Positions 1 to 6,758 of a DNA stretch of 21,352 nucleotides are shown piece by piece. The position numbers and the translations under genes are program-made. The notes under the pieces are model-generated. The model was given only the letters and a program-made list of their open reading frames with translations. It was not told where the DNA came from and did no database searches. This DNA comes from Pseudomonadota bacterium (lineage in GTDB: Bacteria > CALINM01), in assembly GCA_026415985.1 (NCBI GenBank), contig JAOAGA010000019.1:1-21352 (forward strand), given 5' to 3'. Numbering within the stretch: the first letter of the stretch is position 1; each line of letters opens with the position of its first letter.

Positions 1-473
1 AGTATTGGCTTGTTGTCTTTGCTTTCTATTAGGATTGGAGAAAGAGTCTTGAAACAAACCTCTTCTTTCTCTATTTTTTTCTCATTTATTAGAAGGACTT
101 TAATGGGTTTTAAAAAGTTATTATTTGATTTCATTATATCTAATAAACCATTGTATAGATTCATCACAAATTCATAATCACAAGAACTTATATACATAGT
201 TATATAGTTTTTTTCTGGAAAGTAGAAAACGCTATCTTCTACTTCAAATCTTTCATCTATAATAAATTTCTCTTTTTTAATAACCTTATCATTTGGCATT
301 AATACACTAAATGTAAAGGGTTTTACTATTTCCAAATTAAGACTTTTGTCTGGATACAAAGAGTTTTTGTAGGCCTCATCGGAACGTTTCAAACTTTCTT
401 TTATAAGAGCCATAAATATATTTCTGTATAAAATATTTAATTTTTGACAAAGTAATAATACCTTCAATCTCAT
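1..473 (-). CDS. cas6: CRISPR endoribonuclease Cas6, N-terminal part (cut by window edge)
   Basis: An open frame starts with ATG at 473 and reads leftwards without a stop to the window edge, giving 157 residues. The start follows GAGGG about 6 nt upstream. The product has the Cas6 N-terminal (ferredoxin-like) pattern: KPFTFSVLM at residues 51-59, a region ending in a MNLYNGLLDIM helix at 104-114, and the hallmark KTLSPILIES at 142-151, comparable to the TLSPI segment of Pyrococcus Cas6. Cas6 cuts the repeat in pre-crRNA to release crRNAs for type I or III effectors. The C-terminal domain with the glycine-rich loop is outside the window. There is no histidine in the visible part; Tyr40 stands about where many Cas6 proteins have the catalytic His. 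No repeat array is visible here. Identification rests on motif recognition. Confidence 0.82.
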   Translation of the reverse strand, partial: MRLKVLLLCQKLNILYRNIFMALIKESLKRSDEAYKNSLYPDKSLNLEIVKPFTFSVLMPNDKVIKKEKFIIDERFEVEDSVFYFPEKNYITMYISSCDYEFVMNLYNGLLDIMKSNNNFLKPIKVLLINEKKIEKEEVCFKTLSPILIESKDNKPI

Positions 474-498
474 GATTTACCCTCACGGCTTTTCTATA

Positions 499-526
499 AA
501 TATACCTAACATTTTTTTATTGTCAA
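499..526 (-). promoter_or_regulatory. Predicted promoter of cas6
   Basis: On the minus strand, TTGACA (526-521), a 16-nt spacer and TATATT (504-499) form a near-consensus sigma70-type promoter. Transcription would start about 20 nt before the cas6 ATG, leaving a short leader with the GAGGG ribosome binding site. Confidence 0.7.
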
Positions 527-641
527 GCTTCGTATGCAAAAAAAATACAGCTCGAATAGACCTATTGTTTTCGGTTTTTACTTCACTTTTATCATTTATT
601 TTGTAATTGCTCAGGATAAGAATGGCAGGGTTAGGTATATT
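499..641. repeat. 12-bp inverted repeat over divergent promoter region
   Basis: GTTAGGTATATT occurs on the plus strand at 630-641, and its exact reverse complement is at 499-510. The left copy contains the -10 hexamer of the cas6 promoter. The right copy reads toward the dppD-like gene. It could be a binding site shared by a regulator of both genes, or simply two similar -10 regions. Confidence 0.5.
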
Positions 642-642
642 A

Positions 643-671
643 TTGTAATTGATTATATTATGTTTTATAAT
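643..671 (+). promoter_or_regulatory. Predicted promoter of dppD-like gene, possibly giving a leaderless mRNA
   Basis: TTGTAA (643-648), a 17-nt spacer and a perfect TATAAT (666-671) place the expected transcription start on or within a base of the ATG at 678. No Shine-Dalgarno sequence precedes that ATG, in agreement with a leaderless transcript. A second possible -10 (TATATT, 636-641) lies upstream but lacks a good -35. Confidence 0.5.
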
Positions 672-677
672 TGCAAA

Positions 678-1628
678 ATGCTTCAGGTTAGAAATTTATC
701 GGTTTTTCAGTCAGAAAAGGGAGAAATCAGGCGAGAGATTGTTCGATCTGTTAATATTAAAGTGGGAAAGGGAGAGATTGTTGCAATTGTTGGTGAGTCC
801 GGTTCGGGAAAATCTTTAACCGCCTATTCTGTGATCAATCTTCTGCCTTCTGAAAATTTAAAGGTTAAGGGAGAGGTTATTTTTAATGATGAAAATATCC
901 TTTCCTTTTCCGAAGACAAATTGCGTAATCTCAGAGGTAAAGAGATTTTTCTGATTCCTCAGGATCCTTTAACCGCATTAAATCCTGTAATCACGATAGA
1001 AGAACAGCTTTCTGAGATTTTTTATTACCATAGTAAGCTTAGCAAAAAAGAGGTTAAGGAGAGGGTCATTTCTTTGCTTAATCTGGTTGAGATAGATTAT
1101 CCCGAAAGAAGGCTGAAAAGCTATCCACACCAACTTAGTGGTGGCCAAAGACAGAGGGTACTTATTGCTATGGCTATGGCGTTAAACCCAAAGCTGATAA
1201 TTGCAGATGAACCGACAACTGCCCTTGACGTGAGCATACAAAAAGGCATTCTTGATACCTTTATCAGCCTGAGAGACAGGTATAATGTAAGCTTTATAAT
1301 AATTACCCACGATTTTGGATTAGTCAGGTATATTTCCGATTATATATATGTTATGTACGGCGGAAAGGTTGTAGAGGAAGGCAAAAAAGAGCTATTACTA
1401 AACAGGCCGTTAAATCCCTATACTGTTGGCTTGATAAACTCTGTTCCTTCAATAAAGATTGAACCTAAAAGTAAGCTGAAGTCTATAGGTGGTTTTGCAT
1501 CTATATCAGATTTTGCCTGCCCCTTTTATGAAAGATGCAAGGATAAAGAAGAAGTTTGCAAGAGCTTCGTTGAATATGTTGAAGTAGAAAAGGATCATAA
1601 AGTACTATGTATGAAATATCAGAAATAA
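678..1628 (+). CDS. Peptide/nickel ABC transporter ATP-binding protein, DppD/OppD-like
   Basis: This is one of the two cytoplasmic ATPases that power import of di/oligopeptides or nickel chelates through a Dpp/Opp-type permease. The 316-residue product has Walker A GESGSGKS (39-46), Q-loop IPQDPLTALNP (93-103), signature LSGGQRQR (153-160), Walker B LIIADEP (173-179) and switch His211. The C-terminal oligopeptide-transporter extension carries Cys281, 287, 294 and 311, the spacing of the Fe-S-binding motif known in DppD-family proteins. The frame extends upstream to 534, but family alignment starts at MLQVRNLSV, so 678 is chosen. It overlaps the next ATPase gene by 22 nt. No permease or binding-protein gene is in the window, so the partners must be elsewhere. 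Confidence 0.88.
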   Translation: MLQVRNLSVFQSEKGEIRREIVRSVNIKVGKGEIVAIVGESGSGKSLTAYSVINLLPSENLKVKGEVIFNDENILSFSEDKLRNLRGKEIFLIPQDPLTALNPVITIEEQLSEIFYYHSKLSKKEVKERVISLLNLVEIDYPERRLKSYPHQLSGGQRQRVLIAMAMALNPKLIIADEPTTALDVSIQKGILDTFISLRDRYNVSFIIITHDFGLVRYISDYIYVMYGGKVVEEGKKELLLNRPLNPYTVGLINSVPSIKIEPKSKLKSIGGFASISDFACPFYERCKDKEEVCKSFVEYVEVEKDHKVLCMKYQK

Positions 1629-2398
1629 TAAGATGCGAGAATATCTCTAAAACCTTTATTGTTAAAAAGGGGTTCTTTGAAGAGCCTCTTAAGATACAGG
1701 CACTTAAAAATGTAAATCTTAATATAAACAGAGATGAGATAGTTGGACTTGTGGGAGAATCGGGCTCGGGAAAGTCAACCCTTGCAAAAATAATTCTTAA
1801 ACTTTTAAAGCCAGACTCAGGAAGACTTTTTTTTCTTAATTCTGATATTACCAATGCATCGGAAAAGGATCTTTCTTCTTTCAGAAAAAATATTCAGGTA
1901 ATTTTTCAGGACCCTATGGCTTCTCTTAATCCAAGAAGAAGGATCATAGACAGCGTTTCTGAGCCACTTTTTCTTCAGAAATCCCCTAAAGTATCTGAGG
2001 GGTTGGAGAGATGCGAGAGGATGCTTCTTAAAGTGGGGATTGAGAGTAAGGAGTTTTACAAGTTTCCTCATGAGCTTTCCGGTGGACAGAGACAGAGGGT
2101 AAATATAGCAAGGGCCCTTGTTACGGAGCCACTTTTTATCGTTGCAGATGAACCTGTTTCATCTCTTGATGTATCTATTCAGGCAGAAATAATTAATCTT
2201 TTAATAGATCTTAAAAGAGAGCTTTCCTTCTCTATGCTTTTTATCTCTCACGATCTGAGGGTTGTAAGACATCTGTCTGACAGGGTTTATGTGATATTTA
2301 AAGGTGAGATAGTTGAAGAAGGCTTACCGACAAATGTTTTCAGCTCTCCTGCGCATCCTTATACGAAATCATTGCTTGAGAACCTTTTTGAGGTATGA
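1607..2398 (+). CDS. Peptide/nickel ABC transporter ATP-binding protein, DppF/OppF-like
   Basis: This is the second ATPase of the heterodimeric motor, translated from a start 22 nt inside the preceding gene. The 263-residue protein has Walker A GESGSGKS (50-57), Q-loop VIFQDPMASLNPRRR (98-112), signature LSGGQRQRV (157-165), Walker B FIVADEP (177-183) followed by SSLD, and switch His in LFISHD. The segments FQDPMASLNPR and the C-terminal HPYTKSLL are typical of OppF/DppF. It ends soon after HPYTKSLL and lacks the Cys-bearing C-terminal extension of its partner, so it is shorter than many DppF proteins (about 320 residues). It converges on tsaD with only 17 bp between stop codons and no visible terminator. 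Confidence 0.88.
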   Translation: MYEISEIIRCENISKTFIVKKGFFEEPLKIQALKNVNLNINRDEIVGLVGESGSGKSTLAKIILKLLKPDSGRLFFLNSDITNASEKDLSSFRKNIQVIFQDPMASLNPRRRIIDSVSEPLFLQKSPKVSEGLERCERMLLKVGIESKEFYKFPHELSGGQRQRVNIARALVTEPLFIVADEPVSSLDVSIQAEIINLLIDLKRELSFSMLFISHDLRVVRHLSDRVYVIFKGEIVEEGLPTNVFSSPAHPYTKSLLENLFEV

Positions 2399-2415
2399 TT
2401 TAAGCACAAATTCCT

Positions 2416-3420
2416 TTACAACCGGAGCTCACTAATATCCCAATCTGCTATGGCAGAAACGGTCGGTTCCGCAAAGATACCTCTTTTCATTAAGTTTATT
2501 CCCACCGCTCCTATCATACCTGCGTTATCGGTGCAATATTTCTTGCTTGGAATATATAATTTAAGATTATGCCTTAAACAGAGTTTCTGAAAGGTCTCTC
2601 TTAAAAGTCTGTTGGCAGAGACTCCGCCGGATATGACAATATTACCGACAGACCTGTTTAAGGCAGAAGAGATTGTTTTATCGGTAAGTATCTCAACAAC
2701 GGTTCTCTGAAAACTACCTGCTATGTTTTTTTTGAGATCCTCTGAGAGGTCTTTGTGTTTTTTTACGATATTAAGAACGGCGGTTTTTAAACCGGAAAAG
2801 CTAAAATCTCTTTCTTTCTCAAGTGGTTTGGGTAAATCAATATCTCCTGATGTGTCACCAACAAATCTTTCTATTGCAACTCCGCCGGGATAGCCAAGGC
2901 CTAAAAGCTTTGCCACCTTGTCAAAGGATTCTCCTGCTGCATCGTCTCTTGTCTGACCAATGAGCTCATAATCTCTGAAACCTTTGACTAAATATATCCC
3001 TGTATGACCACCCGATGCCACAAGGGCAAGGTATGGATAATCCAAATCTTTATATTCAAGAAAGGGTGCAAAAAAATGCCCTTCTATATGATTTACCGCC
3101 AAAAGTGGTTTTTTAAGTGAAAAAGACAATCCCTTTGCAAAGGATATCCCTACAAGTAATGATCCAACAAGCCCCGGACCTATGGTAACAGCAATACCGT
3201 CAATATCTTTAACGGATATACCCGCCTCTTTCAGTGTCAGGTTAAATACCGGTGAGATGTTTTCCAAATGAGCCCTTGAAGCAACCTCCGGCACAACACC
3301 GCCAAAGATACCGTGAATATCGTTTTGTGATGAGACTACCGATGAGAGGACCTTATATCCCTCTGATACTACCGCAACAGAGGTATCATCGCAGGATGTT
3401 TCTATTGCCAAAATTATCAT
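2416..3420 (-). CDS. tsaD: tRNA N6-threonylcarbamoyladenosine synthase subunit TsaD
   Basis: TsaD (Kae1/YgjD/Gcp family) transfers the threonylcarbamoyl group from threonylcarbamoyl-AMP to A37 of ANN-decoding tRNAs, with TsaB and TsaE as partners. The 334-residue length is typical. Visible motifs are the N-terminal IETSCDDTSVA (6-16), the metal ligands in NHIEGHF (His111, His115), the nucleotide-binding ALVASGGHTG, and VISGGVSANRLLR near the C-terminus. It is the last gene of the long minus-strand block. Its ATG overlaps the stop of the upstream lipoprotein gene (TAATG), so it is probably translationally coupled. TsaD is a conserved housekeeping gene; tsaB and tsaE are not nearby. Confidence 0.96.
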   Translation of the reverse strand: MIILAIETSCDDTSVAVVSEGYKVLSSVVSSQNDIHGIFGGVVPEVASRAHLENISPVFNLTLKEAGISVKDIDGIAVTIGPGLVGSLLVGISFAKGLSFSLKKPLLAVNHIEGHFFAPFLEYKDLDYPYLALVASGGHTGIYLVKGFRDYELIGQTRDDAAGESFDKVAKLLGLGYPGGVAIERFVGDTSGDIDLPKPLEKERDFSFSGLKTAVLNIVKKHKDLSEDLKKNIAGSFQRTVVEILTDKTISSALNRSVGNIVISGGVSANRLLRETFQKLCLRHNLKLYIPSKKYCTDNAGMIGAVGINLMKRGIFAEPTVSAIADWDISELRL

Positions 3421-3710
3421 TATCTTGGATAGACATACCAGAGAATACCTCTGGAGGTGGCAAAGATTTTAATATAGACGGGGGTATTTCTATACATCGC
3501 TCTGACTACCATCTCACCTTTTTTATTGAGAACGTATATTATTGTCTCAGGATTTTCTTCTATAACAAACCTCTCGTATATCTTTGTCTCGTCCAGGGCT
3601 TCCTTGGTAACAGGAACATCGGGTGCTATAGAGCAGGATAAAAATAATAAAAGAAGCCCTAACAGACTAAACTTTGCAAGAGATCTCATTAATGGCCTTA
3701 ACAACCGCAT
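3420..3710 (-). CDS. Small predicted lipoprotein of unknown function
   Basis: The 96-residue product has a basic start, a leucine-rich hydrophobic core and a lipobox ending FLSC (Cys26), so it should be a lipidated envelope protein with about 70 mature residues. I do not recognise the mature domain, which is a short basic beta-rich sequence ending GILWYVYPR. The start at 3710 follows GAGGAA at good spacing and lies inside the end of the cysteine desulfurase gene (44-nt overlap). An internal ATG at 3689 would still leave a complete signal peptide but has a poorer ribosome site. The stop overlaps the tsaD start by one base. Its role is unknown; its position suggests co-transcription only. Confidence 0.7.
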   Translation of the reverse strand: MRLLRPLMRSLAKFSLLGLLLLFLSCSIAPDVPVTKEALDETKIYERFVIEENPETIIYVLNKKGEMVVRAMYRNTPVYIKIFATSRGILWYVYPR

Positions 3711-4815
3711 CTATATCTTCCTCAGTATTGAAATATCCTACACTTATTCTTACTGTCCCCTGCGGAAATGTGCCTATGAGTTTATGAACAAGGGGGGCAC
3801 AATGCAAACCAACCCTAACATATATATCATAAATTTCATCTAAAATAAACCCTACTTCTGAACAATCTAAATTTTTTATATTAAAGGAGACCGGTGAACT
3901 AATTTTTTCAGGATTCTTGGGACCGTATAAAATAATTTTTTTATTATCGGACAATTTTTCAATAAGCATCTTGTTTAATCTGATCTCGTGGTCTCTGATA
4001 TTTTTTAACCCGTTTCTCATAATGAACTCAACGCCCGCCTTAAGCCCCGCAATACCCGGTGTGTTCACTGTTCCCGATTCTAAACTTTCCGGCATATCAA
4101 CAGGCTGTTCTATGCTTGAAGACTGTGTCCCCGTTCCGCCTTCTATAAGGGGTTTTAAGTTTATTCCTTCTTTTACATAGAGGATACCCGTTCCCTGAGG
4201 TCCGAGAAGTGATTTATGTCCCGCTGTGGCGAGCATATCTATGTTCATATCCATAACATCAATGGGGATAACACCCGCTGTTTGGGCAGAGTCTAATAAC
4301 GTTAAGACATTATGCCTTTTACAGACAGAAAAAATCTCTTTAGCAGGGGATATGGTGCCAATTACGTTGGAAGAATGATTCAAAACCAGCAACCTGGTCT
4401 TTTTTGTTATAAGTTTCTCTATGCTATAAGGGTCAATAGTGCCGTCGGGGGCACAATCTATAAACTTTATCTCAACAGATCTCGATTTTTTCAGAGAAAA
4501 AAGCGGTCTTAAAACAGAGTTGTGTTCGAGGGGGGTTGTAATAACCTCATCACCTTCGTTAAGGATACCTTTTATTGCCATATTGAGTGCCGATGTGGCA
4601 TTGGAAGTAAATACTATTCTACTGCTTCTTTCTGCGTTGAAAAAGGTTGCTATAAGCTCCCTTGCCTCAAAGATTATACGGGAAGCCCTGAGAGACGGTT
4701 TGTGCCCGCCCCTTCCCGGATTTGCACCTACTTCCTTCAATGTATGAATAACCGCATCATAGACCTCTGCAGGCTTTGGATGAGAGGTTGCGGAATTATC
4801 TAAATATATACCCAT
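3667..4815 (-). CDS. Cysteine desulfurase family protein (class V aminotransferase, EGC type)
   Basis: This is a PLP enzyme of the NifS/Csd superfamily that removes sulfur (or selenium) from cysteine or selenocysteine to form an enzyme persulfide. In 382 residues it shows IYLDNSATSHPKP at the start, TSNATSALNMA (70-80), the PLP-phosphate/ring region LLDSAQTAG (173-181), Schiff-base Lys201 in AGHKSLLGPQGTG, and the active-site Cys339 in RVGLHCAPLVHK. The C-terminal GTFPQGTVRISVGYFNTEEDI is the signature of the subfamily named TIGR01977 (from memory), some members of which sit with selenium-metabolism genes. It starts directly after the SPASM-gene stop with GAGGAA before its ATG, so it belongs to the same transcript. 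General Fe-S assembly is an alternative role. Confidence 0.9.
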   Translation of the reverse strand: MGIYLDNSATSHPKPAEVYDAVIHTLKEVGANPGRGGHKPSLRASRIIFEARELIATFFNAERSSRIVFTSNATSALNMAIKGILNEGDEVITTPLEHNSVLRPLFSLKKSRSVEIKFIDCAPDGTIDPYSIEKLITKKTRLLVLNHSSNVIGTISPAKEIFSVCKRHNVLTLLDSAQTAGVIPIDVMDMNIDMLATAGHKSLLGPQGTGILYVKEGINLKPLIEGGTGTQSSSIEQPVDMPESLESGTVNTPGIAGLKAGVEFIMRNGLKNIRDHEIRLNKMLIEKLSDNKKIILYGPKNPEKISSPVSFNIKNLDCSEVGFILDEIYDIYVRVGLHCAPLVHKLIGTFPQGTVRISVGYFNTEEDIDAVVKAINEISCKV

Positions 4816-5667
4816 TTATTCCTCGCAAAGGGGGTCTTTATTATCTCCAAGAAAGATAGCGTTGCCGATGCAACCGAGTTTACATTCAACTCTTTTGTTA
4901 CAATCGTTGCAACATTTCTTAAATATATCATTTACAATATTATAAGCCCTGTTCCATAAAAACTCAAAATCATATTCAAGAAGTGAACCAACCTGTTCAG
5001 GAATAGAAGAGCAGGGATATAAAATACCGTTTTCCACATGTCCTAAAAGCTTACCCGCCTGACATCCGCCAAACCTGTCAGCATCAGAGAGCCCGAAAAA
5101 TTTTGCCAGAAAATAGTCGTGAATCTCTATTTGGGCCTTGCTTATCAAAGGTTTTATGTATTCAAGATTTTTGAGATCCTCTTTTCTGAGATATATCTGA
5201 GAAAGCTCATTTTTGTACCTGATAAGATTGGGGTTGGGAATCTTAATCTTTTTATTATTTTTTTCAGAATAAACAATTAACCTTTCAAAAATCTTAATGT
5301 TATCTCTCGTAAGTAAAAAGCTTATTGAAAAGTCTTTATCAGAGGCAAAATCAAGAAAGTCTTTTATCTCCTCTTCTTTGGAGTTAAAGGGAATATCAAC
5401 TTCTGTATCGTTAAAAAAAGAAGTTAAATGAAAAAAATCTTTGAAGTCGCTGAAACTAATCAGTAATGTCTTTCTATAGGCCCTGAAGGTAAGACTTTTT
5501 CCATATTTTTGAAATAAAGACAAAACACCCCTCTCCATTTCAAGGGTAAGAGAAAAAAGATTTAAGTTCTCCAATGATTTAAGTATCTTTAGATAGTCCT
5601 GCTCGCTTCCCTGCCAGTTAAAAAAAGACACGCTTAACCTTAGGGGTAAACTTACCTTAAGTTCCAT
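4816..5667 (-). CDS. SPASM-domain protein without radical SAM motif (GeoRSP-type)
   Basis: The 283-residue protein carries a full C-terminal SPASM domain: Cys202, then NGILYPC (Cys219), then Cys253-x2-Cys256-x5-Cys262-x3-Cys266 and Cys281, enough to bind two auxiliary Fe-S clusters. The N-terminal 190 residues look like a degenerate TIM-barrel (LRLSVSFFNW, LTLEMERG, ISFLLTRDN), but the CxxxCxxC motif that binds the SAM cluster is absent. It is therefore unlikely to cleave SAM and may be a partner or electron carrier for the adjacent radical SAM enzyme. Annotation databases describe such SPASM-only proteins in the GeoRSP system next to radical SAM/SPASM and PqqD genes, exactly the order here. 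Its start has no good ribosome site and lies 24 nt after the 17-codon ORF, suggesting coupled re-initiation. Confidence 0.8.
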   Translation of the reverse strand: MELKVSLPLRLSVSFFNWQGSEQDYLKILKSLENLNLFSLTLEMERGVLSLFQKYGKSLTFRAYRKTLLISFSDFKDFFHLTSFFNDTEVDIPFNSKEEEIKDFLDFASDKDFSISFLLTRDNIKIFERLIVYSEKNNKKIKIPNPNLIRYKNELSQIYLRKEDLKNLEYIKPLISKAQIEIHDYFLAKFFGLSDADRFGGCQAGKLLGHVENGILYPCSSIPEQVGSLLEYDFEFLWNRAYNIVNDIFKKCCNDCNKRVECKLGCIGNAIFLGDNKDPLCEE

Positions 5668-5691
5668 ATAAATATAAATTCAAATCAAGTA

Positions 5692-5745
5692 TTAGCAGGG
5701 ATGAACGCTTGATATACCCTTTGCTTTTGGTCTTACATATTTCAT
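5692..5745 (-). CDS. 17-residue peptide, candidate RiPP precursor of the radical SAM system
   Basis: On the minus strand, ATG at 5745 opens an 18-codon frame (with TAA) encoding MKYVRPKAKGISSVHPC. The ATG overlaps the TGA of the radical SAM/SPASM gene (ATGA). It is preceded by AAGGAGGTGAT (5761-5751), an 11-base match to the anti-Shine-Dalgarno sequence with 9 nt from GGAGG to the start. No other gene in this block has so strong a site, which suggests the peptide is made in excess over the flanking enzymes, as expected for a precursor. It is even shorter than PqqA (about 23 residues). Residues open to modification include Tyr3, Ser12-Ser13, His15 and the C-terminal Cys17. The alternative is a leader ORF that only couples translation of the SPASM gene. 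No homologue is known to me. Confidence 0.6.
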   Translation of the reverse strand: MKYVRPKAKGISSVHPC

Positions 5746-6758
5746 CTGTTATCACCTCCTTCCTTCCAGCAGTGTGGATCTGGATTATTAAAATCTCCTG
5801 CCATAATAAACGCCCTTGCCTTGCAACCACCGAGGCAGTTTTCGTAAATACTGCAACTGGTGCATTTTCCCTGAGGAACAGGATTTCTCAAGGTGTTTAA
5901 TACGGGGGATTCCTTCCATAATTTTATTATATCATCTTTTAAAATATTGCCAATCTTAACAGACATAAAACCACAGGGGGTAATATCTCCGTTAGAATGG
6001 ATATTAAGAGACAGCTTACCGCAGGTGCTACCTCTTACAAGGGGTCTTTCATTATACTCAGGCAATAGATGCATTATAGGATCATCAAATGATATGGTAA
6101 TGTGCGGGTTATTTTTTCTTACTTCCAGTGCCTTCTTATAAAACTCCTTCCATTCCTGCGGAGTAAGATCAAGCTTTTCCATGTTTTTATAACCCATACC
6201 TGAGCATTTATAATTGTGAAGATATAACTGTTTAACCTTATAATTTTCTACAATGGGAACAATCTCCTCAAAGTCATCTTTGTTAAGCTTACTTATTACC
6301 ATAGATACAGTGGTTTTTACATTCTCCTCTGCCAAGTTTTCCAGGGCTGAAAGTGCTCTTTTAAAACTACCCTTTTTGTTTCGAAAACTATCATGGACTT
6401 CTTCCTTAGGACTATCAATGCTAATTCCCACTGATGTAAAACCTGCTTTCTTAATCTCCTTTGCCTTTTCTTTATCAAGAAGATAGCCATTGCTGTTCAT
6501 AGAACAATGAAGCCCCTTTTGATTAGAAAATTTAACAAAATCAAAAAGCCATGAAACAAGAAGGGGTTCACCCCCGCCTATGTTCAAAAACGGGACTTTC
6601 CAATCGGACAATATCTGGGAGATTTTTTTAAAATCGTCAAAAGTAAGCTCCTCTGTTGGAGATATCTCCCTTGAGTAGCAATGATGGCATGTGAAATTAC
6701 ATCTATAGGAAAGAGAGATGTTTATAGTTAGTGGTGCATTAAGAAAAAAATTATTCAT
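5742..6758 (-). CDS. Radical SAM/SPASM peptide-modifying enzyme (GeoRSP-type)
   Basis: This 338-residue enzyme should bind a SAM-cleaving [4Fe-4S] cluster through Cys20-x3-Cys24-x2-Cys27 (CNFTCHHC). It shows the SAM-binding GGGEPLL, GISIDSPKEEVHD (a Ser-Asp strand typical of peptide maturases) and a C-terminal SPASM domain with STCGKLSLNIHSNGDITPCGF and CTSCSIYENCLGGC (Cx2Cx5Cx3C) followed by PDPHC. Relatives include PqqE and AnSME-type enzymes; PqqE-like members work with a PqqD chaperone that presents the precursor peptide. Here the PqqD gene lies immediately upstream with an 8-nt overlap and a candidate precursor immediately downstream (ATGA overlap). The gene order matches the GeoRSP set. 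Substrate and chemistry (Cys or Tyr crosslinks, epimerisation and so on) cannot be read from sequence. Confidence 0.9.
   Translation of the reverse strand: MNNFFLNAPLTINISLSYRCNFTCHHCYSREISPTEELTFDDFKKISQILSDWKVPFLNIGGGEPLLVSWLFDFVKFSNQKGLHCSMNSNGYLLDKEKAKEIKKAGFTSVGISIDSPKEEVHDSFRNKKGSFKRALSALENLAEENVKTTVSMVISKLNKDDFEEIVPIVENYKVKQLYLHNYKCSGMGYKNMEKLDLTPQEWKEFYKKALEVRKNNPHITISFDDPIMHLLPEYNERPLVRGSTCGKLSLNIHSNGDITPCGFMSVKIGNILKDDIIKLWKESPVLNTLRNPVPQGKCTSCSIYENCLGGCKARAFIMAGDFNNPDPHCWKEGGDNR
5751..5761 (-). promoter_or_regulatory. Near-perfect Shine-Dalgarno sequence for the 17-residue peptide
   Basis: AAGGAGGTGAT on the minus strand is complementary to the 3' end of 16S rRNA over 11 bases. 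It lies inside the last codons of the radical SAM gene (which encode ...GGDNR). It serves only the short ORF starting at 5745, because the next start codon (5667) is about 80 nt away. Confidence 0.75.

Noticed and set aside
534-677. N-terminal extension of the DppD-like frame
   Set aside because: The 48 extra residues do not fit the family start, there is no ribosome site before 534, and predicted promoter elements lie inside this stretch.
1-677. CRISPR array near cas6
   Set aside because: No direct repeats with regular spacing are present; any array must lie outside the window.
4439-4803. Plus-strand frames opposite the cysteine desulfurase
   Set aside because: They lie antisense to a gene with clear motifs, have no ribosome sites and no recognisable domain.
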